Notes: a model not told the origin generated them from the sequence alone. A stretch of DNA of 64,000 nucleotides from Pseudomonas paraeruginosa PA7 (GCF_000017205.1 NC_009656.1:62001-126000); one strand, 5' to 3'. Counted from the first letter of the stretch, positions 49,310 through 60,117 are shown. Numbers and translations: made by a program.

Positions 49310-49740
49310 CAGAACCCCGGCAGCTTGTGAATGCAGCGCGTCACCACGCCGAACACCTCCAGGTCCTCGCCGTCGCGCAGGCGAATGTCCGGGTAGGCCT
49401 TGTTCGCCGCGCGCAGCACCGGCGCGCCGTGCTCATAGGCCAGCTGCTTGCAGGTGAACTCCCCGTTCACCACCGCTACCACCACCATGCCCGCGCGCGG
49501 CGTGATCGAGCGATCCACCACCAGGATGTCGCCGTCGAAAATCCCCAGGCCGGTCATACTGTCCCCCACCACCCGTAGAAAGAAGGTGGCCGCCGGGTGC
49601 ACCACGCACAGCTCGTCCAGCGAGAGACTGGCCTCGATATGGTCCTCAGCGGGGGAAGGAAAGCCGGCGGCAACGCGGCTCAGGAACAACGGCAGCCGCA
49701 GACCTGGCCGCGACGGGCGGCCGATCACTGTCAGGGCCAT
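49309..49740 (-). CDS. umuD: UmuD, self-cleaving subunit of DNA polymerase V
   Basis: A 143-residue S24-family protein. The catalytic Ser is in [22 protein letters not shown] and the Lys in [13 protein letters not shown]; the cleavage site is [10 protein letters not shown] (Ala-Gly). RecA-stimulated cleavage gives UmuD', the active form. The gene is intact and under a LexA box, but its partner umuC is broken, so it likely has no polymerase to assist from this locus. Confidence 0.95.
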   Translation of the reverse strand: MALTVIGRPSRPGLRLPLFLSRVAAGFPSPAEDHIEASLSLDELCVVHPAATFFLRVVGDSMTGLGIFDGDILVVDRSITPRAGMVVVAVVNGEFTCKQLAYEHGAPVLRAANKAYPDIRLRDGEDLEVFGVVTRCIHKLPGF

Positions 49741-49755
49741 AGATAACCTCACGAA

Positions 49756-49775
49756 TACTGTATATTAATACAGTA
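49756..49775. promoter_or_regulatory. LexA (SOS) box upstream of umuDC
   Basis: The palindrome CTGTATATTAATACAG (49758-49773) is a near-ideal LexA site 18 bp before the umuD start, expected for an SOS-induced umuDC operon. Confidence 0.95.
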
Positions 49776-49842
49776 TTATCAAACCCCAACCTTGGCAACG
49801 ACAACAGGCGGGGGGCACCCTATGTGCGGTGGCGTCGAAGTG

Positions 49843-49880
49843 GGGGTCGTCTCAGAAAACGGAAAATAAAGCACGCTAAG
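49843..49880 (+). repeat. Tn21/Tn501-subgroup terminal inverted repeat (left)
   Basis: A 38-bp sequence beginning GGGGTCGTCTCAGAAAACGG and ending CGCTAAG matches the terminal repeat of the Tn21 subgroup of Tn3-family transposons. The merR stop at 49876 lies within it, the same closeness as in Tn501. The opposite end was not found in the window. Confidence 0.93.
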
Positions 49881-50310
49881 GCATAGCCGAACCTGCCAAG
49901 CTTGCTCCACCCTGTAGTGACGCGATCAGCGGGCAGGAAACGTTCCCCCTTCGCGCATGGCAGGCGCACACCAACTCAGACAGCACGGCCTCCATGCGCG
50001 CCAGGTCAGCCATTTTCTCGCGCACGTCCTTGAGCTTGTGCTCGGCCAGACTGCTGGCTTCCTCGCAATGGGTGCCATCCTCCAGCCGCAGCAGCTCGGC
50101 GATCTCATCCAGGCTGAAGCCCAGCCGCTGGGCTGATTTCACGAAGCGCACCCGCGTTACATCCGCCTCGCCATAGCGGCGGATGCTGCCATAGGGCTTG
50201 TCAGGCTCCAGCAACAAGCCCTTGCGCTGATAGAAACGGATGGTCTCCACATTGACCCCGGCCGCCTTGGCGAAAACGCCAATGGTCAGGTTCTCCAAAT
50301 TGTTTTCCAT
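49876..50310 (-). CDS. merR: Mercury-responsive regulator, Tn501 type
   Basis: A 144-residue MerR, the length of Tn501 Mer[24 protein letters not shown] and the Hg(II) Cys residues in [18 protein letters not shown] and VSCPLIASL are in place. Start at 50310, with the merT promoter 6 bp away on the other strand. It controls its own gene and the divergent merTPADE operon. Confidence 0.97.
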
Positions 50311-50315
50311 ATCGC

Positions 50316-50346
50316 TTGACTCCGTACATGAGTACGGAAGTAAGGT
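50316..50346 (+). promoter_or_regulatory. merT promoter-operator, 19-bp spacer
   Basis: -35 TTGACT (50316-50321) and -10 TAAGGT (50341-50346) with a 19-bp spacer carrying the dyad CCGTACATGAGTACGG. This is the classical Tn501 mer promoter, activated by Hg-MerR. Confidence 0.96.
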
Positions 50347-50381
50347 TACGCTATCCAATTTCAATTCGAAAGGACAAGCGC

Positions 50382-50732
50382 ATGTCTGAACCAAAAACCG
50401 GGCGCGGCGCGCTCTTCACTGGAGGGCTTGCCGCCATCCTCGCCTCGGCTTGCTGCCTCGGGCCGTTGGTTCTGATCGCCTTGGGGTTCAGCGGCGCTTG
50501 GATCGGCAACTTGGCGGTGTTGGAACCCTATCGCCCCATCTTTATCGGCGTGGCGCTGGTGGCGTTGTTCTTCGCCTGGCGGCGCATCTACCGGCAGGCA
50601 GCGGCCTGCAAACCGGGTGAGGTCTGCGCGATTCCCCAAGTGCGAGCTACTTACAAGCTCATTTTCTGGATCGTGGCCGCGCTGGTTCTGGTCGCGCTCG
50701 GATTTCCCTACGTCATGCCATTTTTCTACTGA
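50382..50732 (+). CDS. merT: Mercuric ion transporter, Tn501 type
   Basis: A 116-residue inner-membrane transporter with three helices; Cys pairs in [11 protein letters not shown] (first helix) and the loop [12 protein letters not shown]. First structural gene after the MerR promoter; merP follows 12 bp downstream. Confidence 0.97.
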
Positions 50733-50744
50733 TCGGAGTTCACC

Positions 50745-51020
50745 ATGAAGAAACTGTTTGCCTCCCTCGCCCTCGCCGCCGTTGTTGCCCCCGTCTGGGC
50801 CGCCACCCAGACCGTCACGCTGTCCGTACCGGGCATGACCTGCTCCGCCTGCCCGATCACTGTCAAGAAGGCGATTTCCAAGGTCGAAGGCGTCAGCAAA
50901 GTTGACGTGACTTTCGAGACACGCCAAGCGGTCGTCACCTTCGACGATGCCAAGACCAGCGTGCAGAAGCTGACCAAGGCAACCGCAGACGCGGGCTATC
51001 CGTCCAGCGTCAAGCAGTGA
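50745..51020 (+). CDS. merP: Periplasmic mercury-binding protein, Tn501 type
   Basis: A 91-residue protein with signal peptide KKLFASLALAAVVAPVWA and metal motif GMTCSACPITVKKAI. It passes Hg(II) to MerT. Followed after 71 bp by merA, without merC, as in Tn501. Confidence 0.97.
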   Translation: MKKLFASLALAAVVAPVWAATQTVTLSVPGMTCSACPITVKKAISKVEGVSKVDVTFETRQAVVTFDDAKTSVQKLTKATADAGYPSSVKQ

Positions 51021-51079
51021 GTCACTGAAAACGGCACCGCAGCACAACGGACGTCATTGTCTGGCGCCACAAACGATAA

Positions 51080-52777
<1,698 letters not shown>

Positions 52778-52794
52778 GAAAAAGGAGGTGTTCA

Positions 52795-53160
52795 ATGAAC
52801 GCCTACACGGTGTCCCGGCTGGCTCTTGATGCCGGGGTGAGCGTGCATATCGTGCGCGACTACCTGCTGCGCGGATTGCTGCGCCCGGTGGCGTGCACAC
52901 CAGGCGGCTACGGCTTGTTCGATGACGCCGCCTTGCAACGGCTGTGCTTCGTGCGGGCGGCCTTCGAGGCGGGCATCGGCCTCGACGCGCTGGCGCGGCT
53001 GTGCCGGGCGCTGGATGCGGCGGACGGCGACGAAGCGGCCGCGCAGCTTGCCCTGCTGCGTCAGTTCGTCGAGCGTCGGCGCGAAGCGTTGGCCGATCTG
53101 GAAGTGCAGTTGGCCACCCTGCCGACCGAGCCGGCACAGCACGCGGAGAGTCTGCCATGA
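52795..53160 (+). CDS. merD: MerD co-regulator
   Basis: A 121-residue MerR-like protein that lowers mer transcription by displacing Hg-MerR. The winged helix [20 protein letters not shown] is clear, but the Hg(II)-binding Cys set of MerR is missing, as in known MerD. It overlaps merE by 4 bp. Confidence 0.96.
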   Translation: MNAYTVSRLALDAGVSVHIVRDYLLRGLLRPVACTPGGYGLFDDAALQRLCFVRAAFEAGIGLDALARLCRALDAADGDEAAAQLALLRQFVERRREALADLEVQLATLPTEPAQHAESLP

Positions 53161-53393
53161 ACAACCCCGAGCGCTTGCCGTCCGAGACGCACAAACCGAT
53201 CACCGGCTACCTGTGGGGCGGACTGGCTGTGCTGACTTGCCCCTGCCACCTGCCCATCCTCGCTGTCGTGCTGGCCGGCACAACCGCCGGTGCTTTCCTC
53301 GGCGAGCATTGGGTCATCGCGGCGCTCGGTTTGACCGGCCTGTTCCTTCTGTCCCTGTCGCGGGCGTTGCGGGCATTCAGGGAAAGAGAATGA
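53157..53393 (+). CDS. merE: MerE mercury transporter
   Basis: A 78-residue membrane protein with two helices. The Cys pair [17 protein letters not shown] in the first helix is typical of MerE, which transports Hg(II) and methylmercury. Its stop overlaps the EAL gene start. Confidence 0.96.
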   Translation: MNNPERLPSETHKPITGYLWGGLAVLTCPCHLPILAVVLAGTTAGAFLGEHWVIAALGLTGLFLLSLSRALRAFRERE

Positions 53394-54391
53394 GCGCTTT
53401 CCGGCCGGATGGATGGACGACGCCGGAACTGGCCCAAGCGGTCGAGCGCGGGCAGCTTGAACTGCACTACCAGCCCGTCGTCGATCTGCGCAGTGGTGGG
53501 ATTGTCGGCGCGGAAGCCCTGTTGCGCTGGCGTCATCCGACGCTTGGACTATTGCCACCGGGCCAGTTCCTGCCCGTGGTCGAATCGTCCGGCCTGATGC
53601 CTGAAATCGGCGCTTGGGTGCTGGGCGAAGCCTGCCGCCAGATGCGTGACTGGCGAATGCTGGCATGGCGACCGTTCCGGCTGGCCGTCAATGTTTCGGC
53701 GAGCCAAGTGGGACCGGACTTCGACGGGTGGGTAAAGGGCGTGCTGGCTGATGCCGAGTTGCCCGCCGAGTATCTCGAAATCGAGCTGACCGAATCGGTC
53801 GCGTTTGGTGATCCGGCGATCTTCCCCGCCCTGGACGCCTTGCGGCAGATCGGTGTGCGCTTCGCCGCCGATGACTTCGGGACGGGGTATTCCTGTCTGC
53901 AACATCTGAAGTGCTGCCCAATCAGCACGCTCAAGATCGACCAATCGTTTGTCGCCGGGCTCGCCAACGACCGCCGCGACCAAACCATCGTGCACACCGT
54001 GATTCAGCTTGCGCACGGGCTGGGCATGGATGTGGTGGCTGAAGGCGTGGAAACATCGGCGAGTCTTGATCTATTGCGACAAGCGGACTGCGACACAGGA
54101 CAAGGCTTCCTGTTCGCGAAGCCAATGCCGGCGGCGGCATTCGCCGTCTTCGTCAGTCAATGGAGGGGTGCCACCATGAATGCAAGTGACTCGACCACCA
54201 CCAGTTGCTGCGTGTGCTGCAAGGAAATCCCGCTCGATGCCGCCTTCACCCCGGAAGGCGCGGAATACGTCGAGCACTTCTGCGGGTTGGAGTGTTATCA
54301 ACGCTTCGAAGCGCGTGCCAAGACAGGGAACGAAACCGATGCCGATCCGAACGCGGGGTTTGGGGAGCAATGGAACCAAAAACCAACGTAA
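53390..54391 (+). CDS. EAL-domain/DUF3330 protein (Urf2) with a new C-terminal end
   Basis: A 333-residue protein. The EAL domain (residues about 20-250) keeps every known catalytic motif: [34 protein letters not shown] and VVAEGVE, so c-di-GMP hydrolysis is plausible. The C-terminal part ([14 protein letters not shown] and [11 protein letters not shown]) is the DUF3330 Cys-rich domain that in other mer transposons is sometimes a separate short gene; an internal ATG at 54177 could start it alone. The last 12 residues ([11 protein letters not shown]) are encoded by the inverted repeat of the Tn5563-like element, replacing the original end. Confidence 0.9.
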   Translation: MSAFRPDGWTTPELAQAVERGQLELHYQPVVDLRSGGIVGAEALLRWRHPTLGLLPPGQFLPVVESSGLMPEIGAWVLGEACRQMRDWRMLAWRPFRLAVNVSASQVGPDFDGWVKGVLADAELPAEYLEIELTESVAFGDPAIFPALDALRQIGVRFAADDFGTGYSCLQHLKCCPISTLKIDQSFVAGLANDRRDQTIVHTVIQLAHGLGMDVVAEGVETSASLDLLRQADCDTGQGFLFAKPMPAAAFAVFVSQWRGATMNASDSTTTSCCVCCKEIPLDAAFTPEGAEYVEHFCGLECYQRFEARAKTGNETDADPNAGFGEQWNQKPT

Positions 54392-54392
54392 G
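54355..54392 (+). repeat. Tn5563-type inverted repeat, left
   Basis: A 38-bp repeat beginning GGGGTTTGGGGAGCAATGG, exactly inverted at 60570-60607. It starts with the GGGG of Tn3-family ends and reads into the element. The five bases outside (AACGC) do not match those beyond the right end (AGGTA), so no target duplication remains. Confidence 0.95.
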
Positions 54393-54394
54393 CC

Positions 54395-55327
54395 CTACCA
54401 ACGCTTTTCGGTGTCTTCTTCCCAGGCGCCCATCTCGACAAAACAGTTGCGCATGTCGGCCTCCTGGCTGATCTCGGTCAGCAGGTCATGCACGCTCTTG
54501 TCCAGCTCATCGTCGCTCCGATACGGAATGGTCAACTCATAGTGGCCGGCATCCAGCCGCTTCATGCCATAGGGCTCCAGGCAGTAGCGCTCAATGTTCT
54601 CCGTGGCCCGCTTCCGGCCGCGCACGAACTTGCTGTTATTCACCACCGCGAGGCGCAGGGTGACGGTGGCCACCCGCTCGGCGGCGGGCGGCTCTGCCGG
54701 CGACGCGGCCGAAGGCTGCTGGTCGCGTGACCTGGCGCTCTTCTGGTACGCGCCGATCTCGACACCACGGTGGCGCAGGTAGCTGTACAGCGTGCTCTTG
54801 GAGATGTGCAGCTTCTCGCCGATCGCGCTGACGCTCAGGCGACCTTCGCGGTAGAGGGTTTCGGCCGCCATGGCGGTGGCCTCAGCCTTGGCTGGCAGGC
54901 CCTTGGGACGGCCACCGATCCGGCCACGCGCCCGTGCGGCCGACAGACCCGCCTGAGTCCGCTCGCGGATCAGCTCGCGCTCGAACTCCGCCAGCGAGGC
55001 GAACAGGTTGAACACCAGGCGGCCTTGGGCGTGGGTGGTGTCGATGGGGTCATTCAGGCTCTGTAAGCCGACCTTGCGCTCTGCCAGCTCGCCGACCAAC
55101 TCGACCAGGTGCTTGAGGGAACGCCCAAGGCGATCCAGCTTCCAGATCACCACGGCATCACCCGGCCGCACGTTGGCCAGCAGTTTGTCCAACTCCGGCC
55201 GGGCGCTTTTCGCGCCGCTGGCGATGTCTTGGTAGATGCGTTCGCACCCGGCCTGTTTCAGGGCATCGACTTGTAGGTCGGCTTTCTGATCCCGAGTGCT
55301 CACTCGCGCATAACCGATCTTCATCAA
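54395..55327 (-). CDS. tnpR: Long serine resolvase
   Basis: A 310-residue serine recombinase that resolves cointegrates at res. The catalytic Ser is in KIGYARVSTRDQ, and the catalytic domain (residues 1-140) and the HTH (SVSAIGEKLHISKSTLYSYL, about residue 165) are as usual. Normal Tn3 resolvases end near 185 residues; this one has a C-terminal extension of about 120 residues (from RDQQPSAASP) of unknown role, seen in a subgroup of Tn3-family elements. It is transcribed away from the res site. Confidence 0.94.
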   Translation of the reverse strand: MMKIGYARVSTRDQKADLQVDALKQAGCERIYQDIASGAKSARPELDKLLANVRPGDAVVIWKLDRLGRSLKHLVELVGELAERKVGLQSLNDPIDTTHAQGRLVFNLFASLAEFERELIRERTQAGLSAARARGRIGGRPKGLPAKAEATAMAAETLYREGRLSVSAIGEKLHISKSTLYSYLRHRGVEIGAYQKSARSRDQQPSAASPAEPPAAERVATVTLRLAVVNNSKFVRGRKRATENIERYCLEPYGMKRLDAGHYELTIPYRSDDELDKSVHDLLTEISQEADMRNCFVEMGAWEEDTEKRW

Positions 55328-55525
55328 AAGTACTGTTTACTCGACTACGTTAGTAATAGTTGAACTTTGATTAAGCGTACCAGTTATTTGAACCGTAGCG
55401 CGGGGAGCTTAACGAACCGAGCCATTCCTCGATAGAGTTCGGCAAAACCTTCGTTTTGTCGAACCATTGCATCGCCCTTTGTGATTGGCGTATAAACACA
55501 CAAACACCTATTAGCGGAGAACGCT
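55328..55525. promoter_or_regulatory. Putative res site and divergent promoters
   Basis: The 198-bp gap between tnpR and the antitoxin gene is the expected location of the resolution site and of the divergent promoters for tnpR and for the antitoxin-toxin-tnpA operon. It is AT-richer than its surroundings (for example around 55330-55370). I cannot mark the three resolvase-binding subsites with confidence. Confidence 0.6.
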
Positions 55526-55765
55526 ATGAATACCATTCGCTGGAATGTCGCCGTCTCGGCCGACACCGACCAGTCGCTTCGGATGTTTCTGGCCAGCCAG
55601 GGCGGCGGCCGTAAGGGCGACCTGTCGCGCTTCATCGAAGAAGCGGTACGGGCACACATCCTGGAGCTGAGCGCTGAGCAGGCCAAGGCCGCTAACGCCC
55701 ATCTGAGTGAGGCAGAATTGACCAACGCGGTTGACGAAGCGCTCGACTGGGCACGTAAGCGCTGA
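55526..55765 (+). CDS. Ribbon-helix-helix antitoxin
   Basis: A 79-residue protein. The N-terminal strand and helices (IRWNVAVSADTDQSLRMFLA and SRFIEEAVRAHILEL) fit a ribbon-helix-helix domain that binds its own operator, and the tail binds the toxin. The stop overlaps the toxin start. Such pairs are common in Tn3-family transposons directly before tnpA. Confidence 0.9.
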   Translation: MNTIRWNVAVSADTDQSLRMFLASQGGGRKGDLSRFIEEAVRAHILELSAEQAKAANAHLSEAELTNAVDEALDWARKR

Positions 55766-56175
55766 TGCGGGTCGTGTTGGATACCAACATCCTGTTCAGC
55801 GCCCTGATCTCGCCACATGGCGCGCCCGATGCGATCTACCGTGCCTGGCGGGCGGCGCGTTTCGAGGTGGTGACCTCGCGGATGCAACTCGATGAAATTC
55901 GTCGAGCCAGCCGCTATCCCAAGCTTCAGGCCATCCTACAGCCCGCCAAGGTGGGCGCCATGATCAATAACCTGCAACGGGCTGTGGTACTGGAGCGCCT
56001 GACCATCGAGGTCGAAGCCGATGATCCGGATGACTCGTTTTTGCTGGCCATGGCCTTGGCGGGCGATGCGGACTACCTGGTAACCGGTGATCGCCGCGCC
56101 GGCCTGCTGCAACGCGGGCACATCGAACGCACGCGGATCGTCACGCCCGCCGTGTTCTGCGTCGAGGTGCTGTGA
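55765..56175 (+). CDS. PIN-domain toxin (VapC-like)
   Basis: A 136-residue PIN nuclease. The acidic residues are in VVLDTNILFSAL (Asp6), QLDEIRR, DPDDSFLLAMALAG and DADYLVTGDR, a complete set. Named PilT-like in older Tn5563 annotations. It would cleave RNA and is held by the upstream antitoxin. tnpA starts 3 bp after its stop. Confidence 0.92.
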   Translation: MRVVLDTNILFSALISPHGAPDAIYRAWRAARFEVVTSRMQLDEIRRASRYPKLQAILQPAKVGAMINNLQRAVVLERLTIEVEADDPDDSFLLAMALAGDADYLVTGDRRAGLLQRGHIERTRIVTPAVFCVEVL

Positions 56176-56178
56176 TCA

Positions 56179-59172
56179 ATGCCGGTCGGTTTTCTGACTC
56201 AAGAGCAACGCGACGGTTTTGGCCGCTATGTTGATTCGCCCAGCCGTGAAGAGCTGGAACGTTACTTCCACCTGAGCGATGAAGACCGTGAAGCCATCCA
56301 GGTGCTGCGGGGTAACCATAACCGTCTGGGTTATGCCGTTCTGCTGACCACCGTCCGCTTCGTTGGCGTTCTGCCGGACAAGCCCGCCGCCGTGCCGGTG
56401 GAAGTCCTGCAGGTGCTTTGCCGACAACTGGCGATTCCAGACCCCGACTGCCTCCAGCGCTATAGCGATCATCGCCGCTGGATACATGCCACCGATATTC
56501 AGAACCGCTTTGGCTATCGTCATTTCACCGATCCGGGCATCGGCTTTCGCTTGAGCCGCTGGCTGTATGCCCTCTGCTGGACGGGCACCGACCGGCCGGG
56601 AGTGCTGTTTGAGCGAGCCACCTCGTGGCTGTTCACACAGAAAGTCCTCCTGCCTGGTGTGTCTCAACTAGAGCGCTTTATCGCCCAGTTGCGCAGTCGG
56701 GTCGAAGAACGCCTCTGGTTTACGCTGGGCCGCAGCGTGACTGAGGAACAGCGATTGCAACTGCAAGACTTGCTGACGGTGGCCGAAGGCAACCGCAGCT
56801 CCCGGCTGGATCAATTGCGCTCCGGCCCGGTCATGGTCAGTGGCCCCGCGTTGATTCGGGCACTGCGCCGGCTCGATGACGTGCGCGGCATCGGCATCAC
56901 CTTGCCGGCGGCGGCGCACATCCCTCCCAGCCGTATCGCCGCCCTGGCCCGCTTCGCCAACACGGCCAAGGTCACCGCGATTAATCGGCTGCCGGCGTCG
57001 CGGCGGATGGCGACACTGGTGGCCTTCGCACTCTGCCTGGAGGCGACTGCGCACGACGACGCACTGGAAGTCCTGGAGGCCTTGCTGCGCGACCTGTTCA
57101 GCAACGCGGAGAAGGCCGACAAGAAAGCCCGCATGCGCAGCCTGAAAGACCTGGATCGGTCGGCCGCGACGCTCGCCGCCGCGTGCAAGGTCGTGCTGGA
57201 CAGCTCGATCAGCGATGACAACGTGCGCGCCCGGCTGTTCAACGACCTGCCGAGGACCACCCTGGAAAAGGCCCTGGAAGAGGTCAACGCGCTGATCCGC
57301 CCGGTAGATGACGTCTATTTTCTTGCATTGGAAGCGCGCTACCGCAGCGTGCGCCGCTTCCTGCCCGACCTGCTCAAGCACATCCGCTTCGGCTTCAGCC
57401 CGGCCGGCAAGGGCGTGGCGGCTAGTCTGGAGTGGCTGCAACTGAACCTGCCGCGCCGGAAGCCAGAGGATGACGCGCCGCAGGAGATCGTGGCCAAGGC
57501 TTGGCAGAAGCACATCACCCGCGAAGATGGCTCCCTCGACATGGGTGCCTATGTGTTCTGCACGCTCGATGCGCTGCGCACGGCCCTGCGCCGCCGCGAT
57601 GTCTTCGTCTCGCCCAGTTGGCGCTATGCCGACCCGCGTCTTGGCCTGCTCGACGGTGCCGAATGGCTGGCGGCGCGACCGATCATCTGCCGGTCACTGG
57701 GCCTGACCATCGACGCCAAAACCACCCTGGACGCCTTGTCCGTCGAGCTGGATGCAACCTGGCTGGCAGTAGCCGCGCGCCTGCCCGACAACCCGGCGAT
57801 TCAACTGAGCGAGAACACCGAGGGCAAGACCGAACTGTCGCTCGGGGCGCTGGACAAGCTGGACGAGCCCTGCTCGTTGCTGCAACTGCGGGCGGCCGTG
57901 TCTGACCTGATGCCGCGTGTCGATCTGCCGGAAATCCTCTTGGAAATCGCCGCCCGCACTGGCTTTTCCGAGGCCTTCACCCATGTCTCCGAACGCAATG
58001 CACGCGCCGACAACCTGGTCACCAGCCTCTGCGCGGTGCTGTTGGGCGGGGCCTGCAACACCGGCCTGGAGCCCTTGATCCGCACCGACAACCCGGCGCT
58101 GCGCCGTGACCGGCTGTCCTGGGTCAGCCAGAATTATATCCGCGACGACACCCTGTCAGCGGCTAACGCCATCCTGGTCGGAGCGCAAAGCCAACTGGAA
58201 CTGGCCCAAGTCTGGGGTGGCGGCGAGGTCGCCTCCGCCGATGGCATGCGCTTCGTCGTACCGGTGCGCACCGTGCATGCCGGCCCCAATCCGAAGTATT
58301 TCGGCACCGGCCGGGGTGTCACCTGGTACAACCTGATTTCCGACCAATTCTCCGGCCTCAACGCCATCACCGTGCCCGGCACGCTGCGCGACAGCCTGGT
58401 GTTGCTGGCGGTCGTGCTGGAACAGCAGACCGAGTTGCAGCCGACGCAAATCATGACCGACACCGGGGCCTACAGCGATGTGGTGTTCGGGCTCTTCCGC
58501 CTACTTGGCTACCACTTCAGTCCGCGGCTGGCCGATGTCGGCGGTACCCGCTTCTGGCGCACGCGCCCGGACGCGGACTACGGCAAGCTCAACGGGCTGG
58601 CCCGCCAGTCGGTCAAACTCGACCTGATCGCCGAGCACTGGGACGACCTGCTGCGCCTGGCCGGCTCGCTCAAACTCGGCCGGGTGCCGGCGACTGGCAT
58701 CATGCGCACGCTGCAAACGGGAGATAGACCCACCCGGCTGGCCCAGGCGCTGGCCGAATTCGGGCGGATCGAAAAGACTCTGCACACGTTGACCTATATC
58801 GACGACGAGTCCAAGCGCCGCGCCACCCTGACCCAGTTGAACCGAGGCGAAGGCCGGCACAGCCTGGCCCGCGCCGTGTTCCACGGCAAACGCGGCGAGC
58901 TCCGCCAGCGCTACCGCGAAGGCCAGGAAGACCAGCTCGGTGCTCTGGGCCTGGTGGTGAACATCATCGTGCTGTGGAACACCCTCTACATGACGGCGGC
59001 CGTGGAACGGCTCAAGCAGCACGGCTATCCAGTGCTGGAAGAGGATTTGGCCCGGCTATCGCCGCTGATCTACGAGCACATCAACATGCTCGGGCGGTAT
59101 TCCTTTGCGGTACCGGAAGAAGTTGCGCGCGGCGAGCTGCGGCCACTGCGTAATCCAGACGACGACCTGTGA
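56179..59172 (+). CDS. tnpA: Tn3-family transposase
   Basis: A 997-residue DDE transposase of normal Tn3-family length. Characteristic late motifs are MTDTGAYSD (about residue 760, first Asp), DLIAEHWDDLLRLAGSLK, and YREGQEDQLGALG with VLWNT (catalytic Glu region, about residue 915). The reading frame is intact from end to end, so the transposon should be active. Confidence 0.96.
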   Translation: MPVGFLTQEQRDGFGRYVDSPSREELERYFHLSDEDREAIQVLRGNHNRLGYAVLLTTVRFVGVLPDKPAAVPVEVLQVLCRQLAIPDPDCLQRYSDHRRWIHATDIQNRFGYRHFTDPGIGFRLSRWLYALCWTGTDRPGVLFERATSWLFTQKVLLPGVSQLERFIAQLRSRVEERLWFTLGRSVTEEQRLQLQDLLTVAEGNRSSRLDQLRSGPVMVSGPALIRALRRLDDVRGIGITLPAAAHIPPSRIAALARFANTAKVTAINRLPASRRMATLVAFALCLEATAHDDALEVLEALLRDLFSNAEKADKKARMRSLKDLDRSAATLAAACKVVLDSSISDDNVRARLFNDLPRTTLEKALEEVNALIRPVDDVYFLALEARYRSVRRFLPDLLKHIRFGFSPAGKGVAASLEWLQLNLPRRKPEDDAPQEIVAKAWQKHITREDGSLDMGAYVFCTLDALRTALRRRDVFVSPSWRYADPRLGLLDGAEWLAARPIICRSLGLTIDAKTTLDALSVELDATWLAVAARLPDNPAIQLSENTEGKTELSLGALDKLDEPCSLLQLRAAVSDLMPRVDLPEILLEIAARTGFSEAFTHVSERNARADNLVTSLCAVLLGGACNTGLEPLIRTDNPALRRDRLSWVSQNYIRDDTLSAANAILVGAQSQLELAQVWGGGEVASADGMRFVVPVRTVHAGPNPKYFGTGRGVTWYNLISDQFSGLNAITVPGTLRDSLVLLAVVLEQQTELQPTQIMTDTGAYSDVVFGLFRLLGYHFSPRLADVGGTRFWRTRPDADYGKLNGLARQSVKLDLIAEHWDDLLRLAGSLKLGRVPATGIMRTLQTGDRPTRLAQALAEFGRIEKTLHTLTYIDDESKRRATLTQLNRGEGRHSLARAVFHGKRGELRQRYREGQEDQLGALGLVVNIIVLWNTLYMTAAVERLKQHGYPVLEEDLARLSPLIYEHINMLGRYSFAVPEEVARGELRPLRNPDDDL

Positions 59173-59184
59173 TCCCCCTAAACG

Positions 59185-59397
59185 CTATGAGCAACACCCA
59201 AGCTGCTGCTGGATCGGCGGGCACTTCACCGAGCCGAACGAACAGAAAACGCAGCAATCCCCTGGGTTGGGGCGCAGCAGCGCCTTGCAGTTGCTGCACT
59301 CGTAATAGAACTGGCAGGCGTCCGTGGGCATGGTTTCCGGCTTGGCGAAGCCGCAGCGCGGGCAAGTCAGCACGGACTCAAGGACAATGGCGCTCAT
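59185..59397 (-). CDS. GDCCVFCSYG-type small Cys-rich protein of the mer operon
   Basis: A 70-residue protein with nine Cys: LTCPRCGFAKPETMP near the N terminus, FYYECSNC and NPGDCCVFCSFGSVKCPP, and the end LGCC. The NPGDCCVFCS motif defines a family found beside merP in short mer operons of Tn5563-like and other elements. Likely binds Hg(II) or another soft metal. Last gene of the minus-strand operon merT-merP-this gene, 7 bp after merP. Confidence 0.88.
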   Translation of the reverse strand: MSAIVLESVLTCPRCGFAKPETMPTDACQFYYECSNCKALLRPNPGDCCVFCSFGSVKCPPIQQQLGCCS

Positions 59398-59404
59398 CGT
59401 GACC

Positions 59405-59680
59405 TCACTTCTGCACTGTGGAGGGGTATCCCGCGTTCGCGGTCGCCTCAGTCAGTGCCTCGGGCTGGGCCTTATCGGGATCGTAGGTGACGGTCGCCGT
59501 CTTCTGGTCGAAATTGACCTGGACGTCACTCACGCCGGACACCTTCTCCAGCGACTTCTTGACCGTGATCGGACAGAGTCCGCACGTCATGTTCTGCACG
59601 TCGAGCGTGACGGTTTTCGGGGGAGCCGCCAGCGCCACGAAGGGCAAGGCGAAAAGCACGGCGATCAGCAGTTTGCGCAT
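59405..59680 (-). CDS. merP: Periplasmic mercury-binding protein, Tn5563 copy
   Basis: A 91-residue exported protein: signal peptide KLLIAVLFALPFVALA, metal motif NMTCGLCPITVKKSL. It is clearly more divergent from the other two MerP copies than they are from each other. It follows merT after 12 bp. Confidence 0.95.
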   Translation of the reverse strand: MRKLLIAVLFALPFVALAAPPKTVTLDVQNMTCGLCPITVKKSLEKVSGVSDVQVNFDQKTATVTYDPDKAQPEALTEATANAGYPSTVQK

Positions 59681-59692
59681 GGTTAATCTCCT

Positions 59693-60043
59693 TCAGTAGA
59701 ACAGCGGGGCGAGCCACGGCACGGCCAATAGGCCGAGCAGCAGCACGCTGACGATCCAGAACACGAGTCGCTGTCGCACGAGCGTGCGCGGATCGGCGCA
59801 GGGTGTACCTGGCGTACAAACCTGTGGCACCAGGTAGAGCTTGCGGAATGCCAATCCCAGGAACAGTAGAGTCAACCCGATGAAGAGGGGGCGTAGTGGC
59901 TCCATCATGGTCAGAGCGCCCACCCACGTACCGCCGACACCGAGTGCCAACAGCACCAGTGGCCCGACACAGCACACCGACGCACCGATGGCGGTCAGCG
60001 AACTCGCGACCAGCGAGCCTTTCCCGGTGAGTTGCATCCCCAT
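59693..60043 (-). CDS. merT: Mercuric ion transporter, Tn5563 copy
   Basis: A 116-residue transporter with Cys pairs in GASVCCVGPLVLLALG and PQVCTPGTPC. Three ATG codons stand in a row at the 5' end (60049, 60043, 60037); I take the middle one because it gives the usual 6-base gap from the AGGAG site and the family length. First gene of an operon without merA. Confidence 0.92.
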   Translation of the reverse strand: MGMQLTGKGSLVASSLTAIGASVCCVGPLVLLALGVGGTWVGALTMMEPLRPLFIGLTLLFLGLAFRKLYLVPQVCTPGTPCADPRTLVRQRLVFWIVSVLLLGLLAVPWLAPLFY

Positions 60044-60076
60044 TCCCATCTCCTGAGCCTGATTGCCTAGGTGCTA

Positions 60077-60107
60077 TTCTAAACTCCGTACCAAAGTACG
60101 GAATCAA
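60077..60107 (-). promoter_or_regulatory. merT promoter-operator, 19-bp spacer (Tn5563 copy)
   Basis: On the minus strand, -35 TTGATT (60102-60107) and -10 TTAGAA (60077-60082) with a 19-bp spacer and the dyad CCGTACTTTGGTACGG. It has the same architecture as the other two MerR-controlled promoters in this window. Confidence 0.88.
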
Positions 60108-60117
60108 GGAGAAAGTG

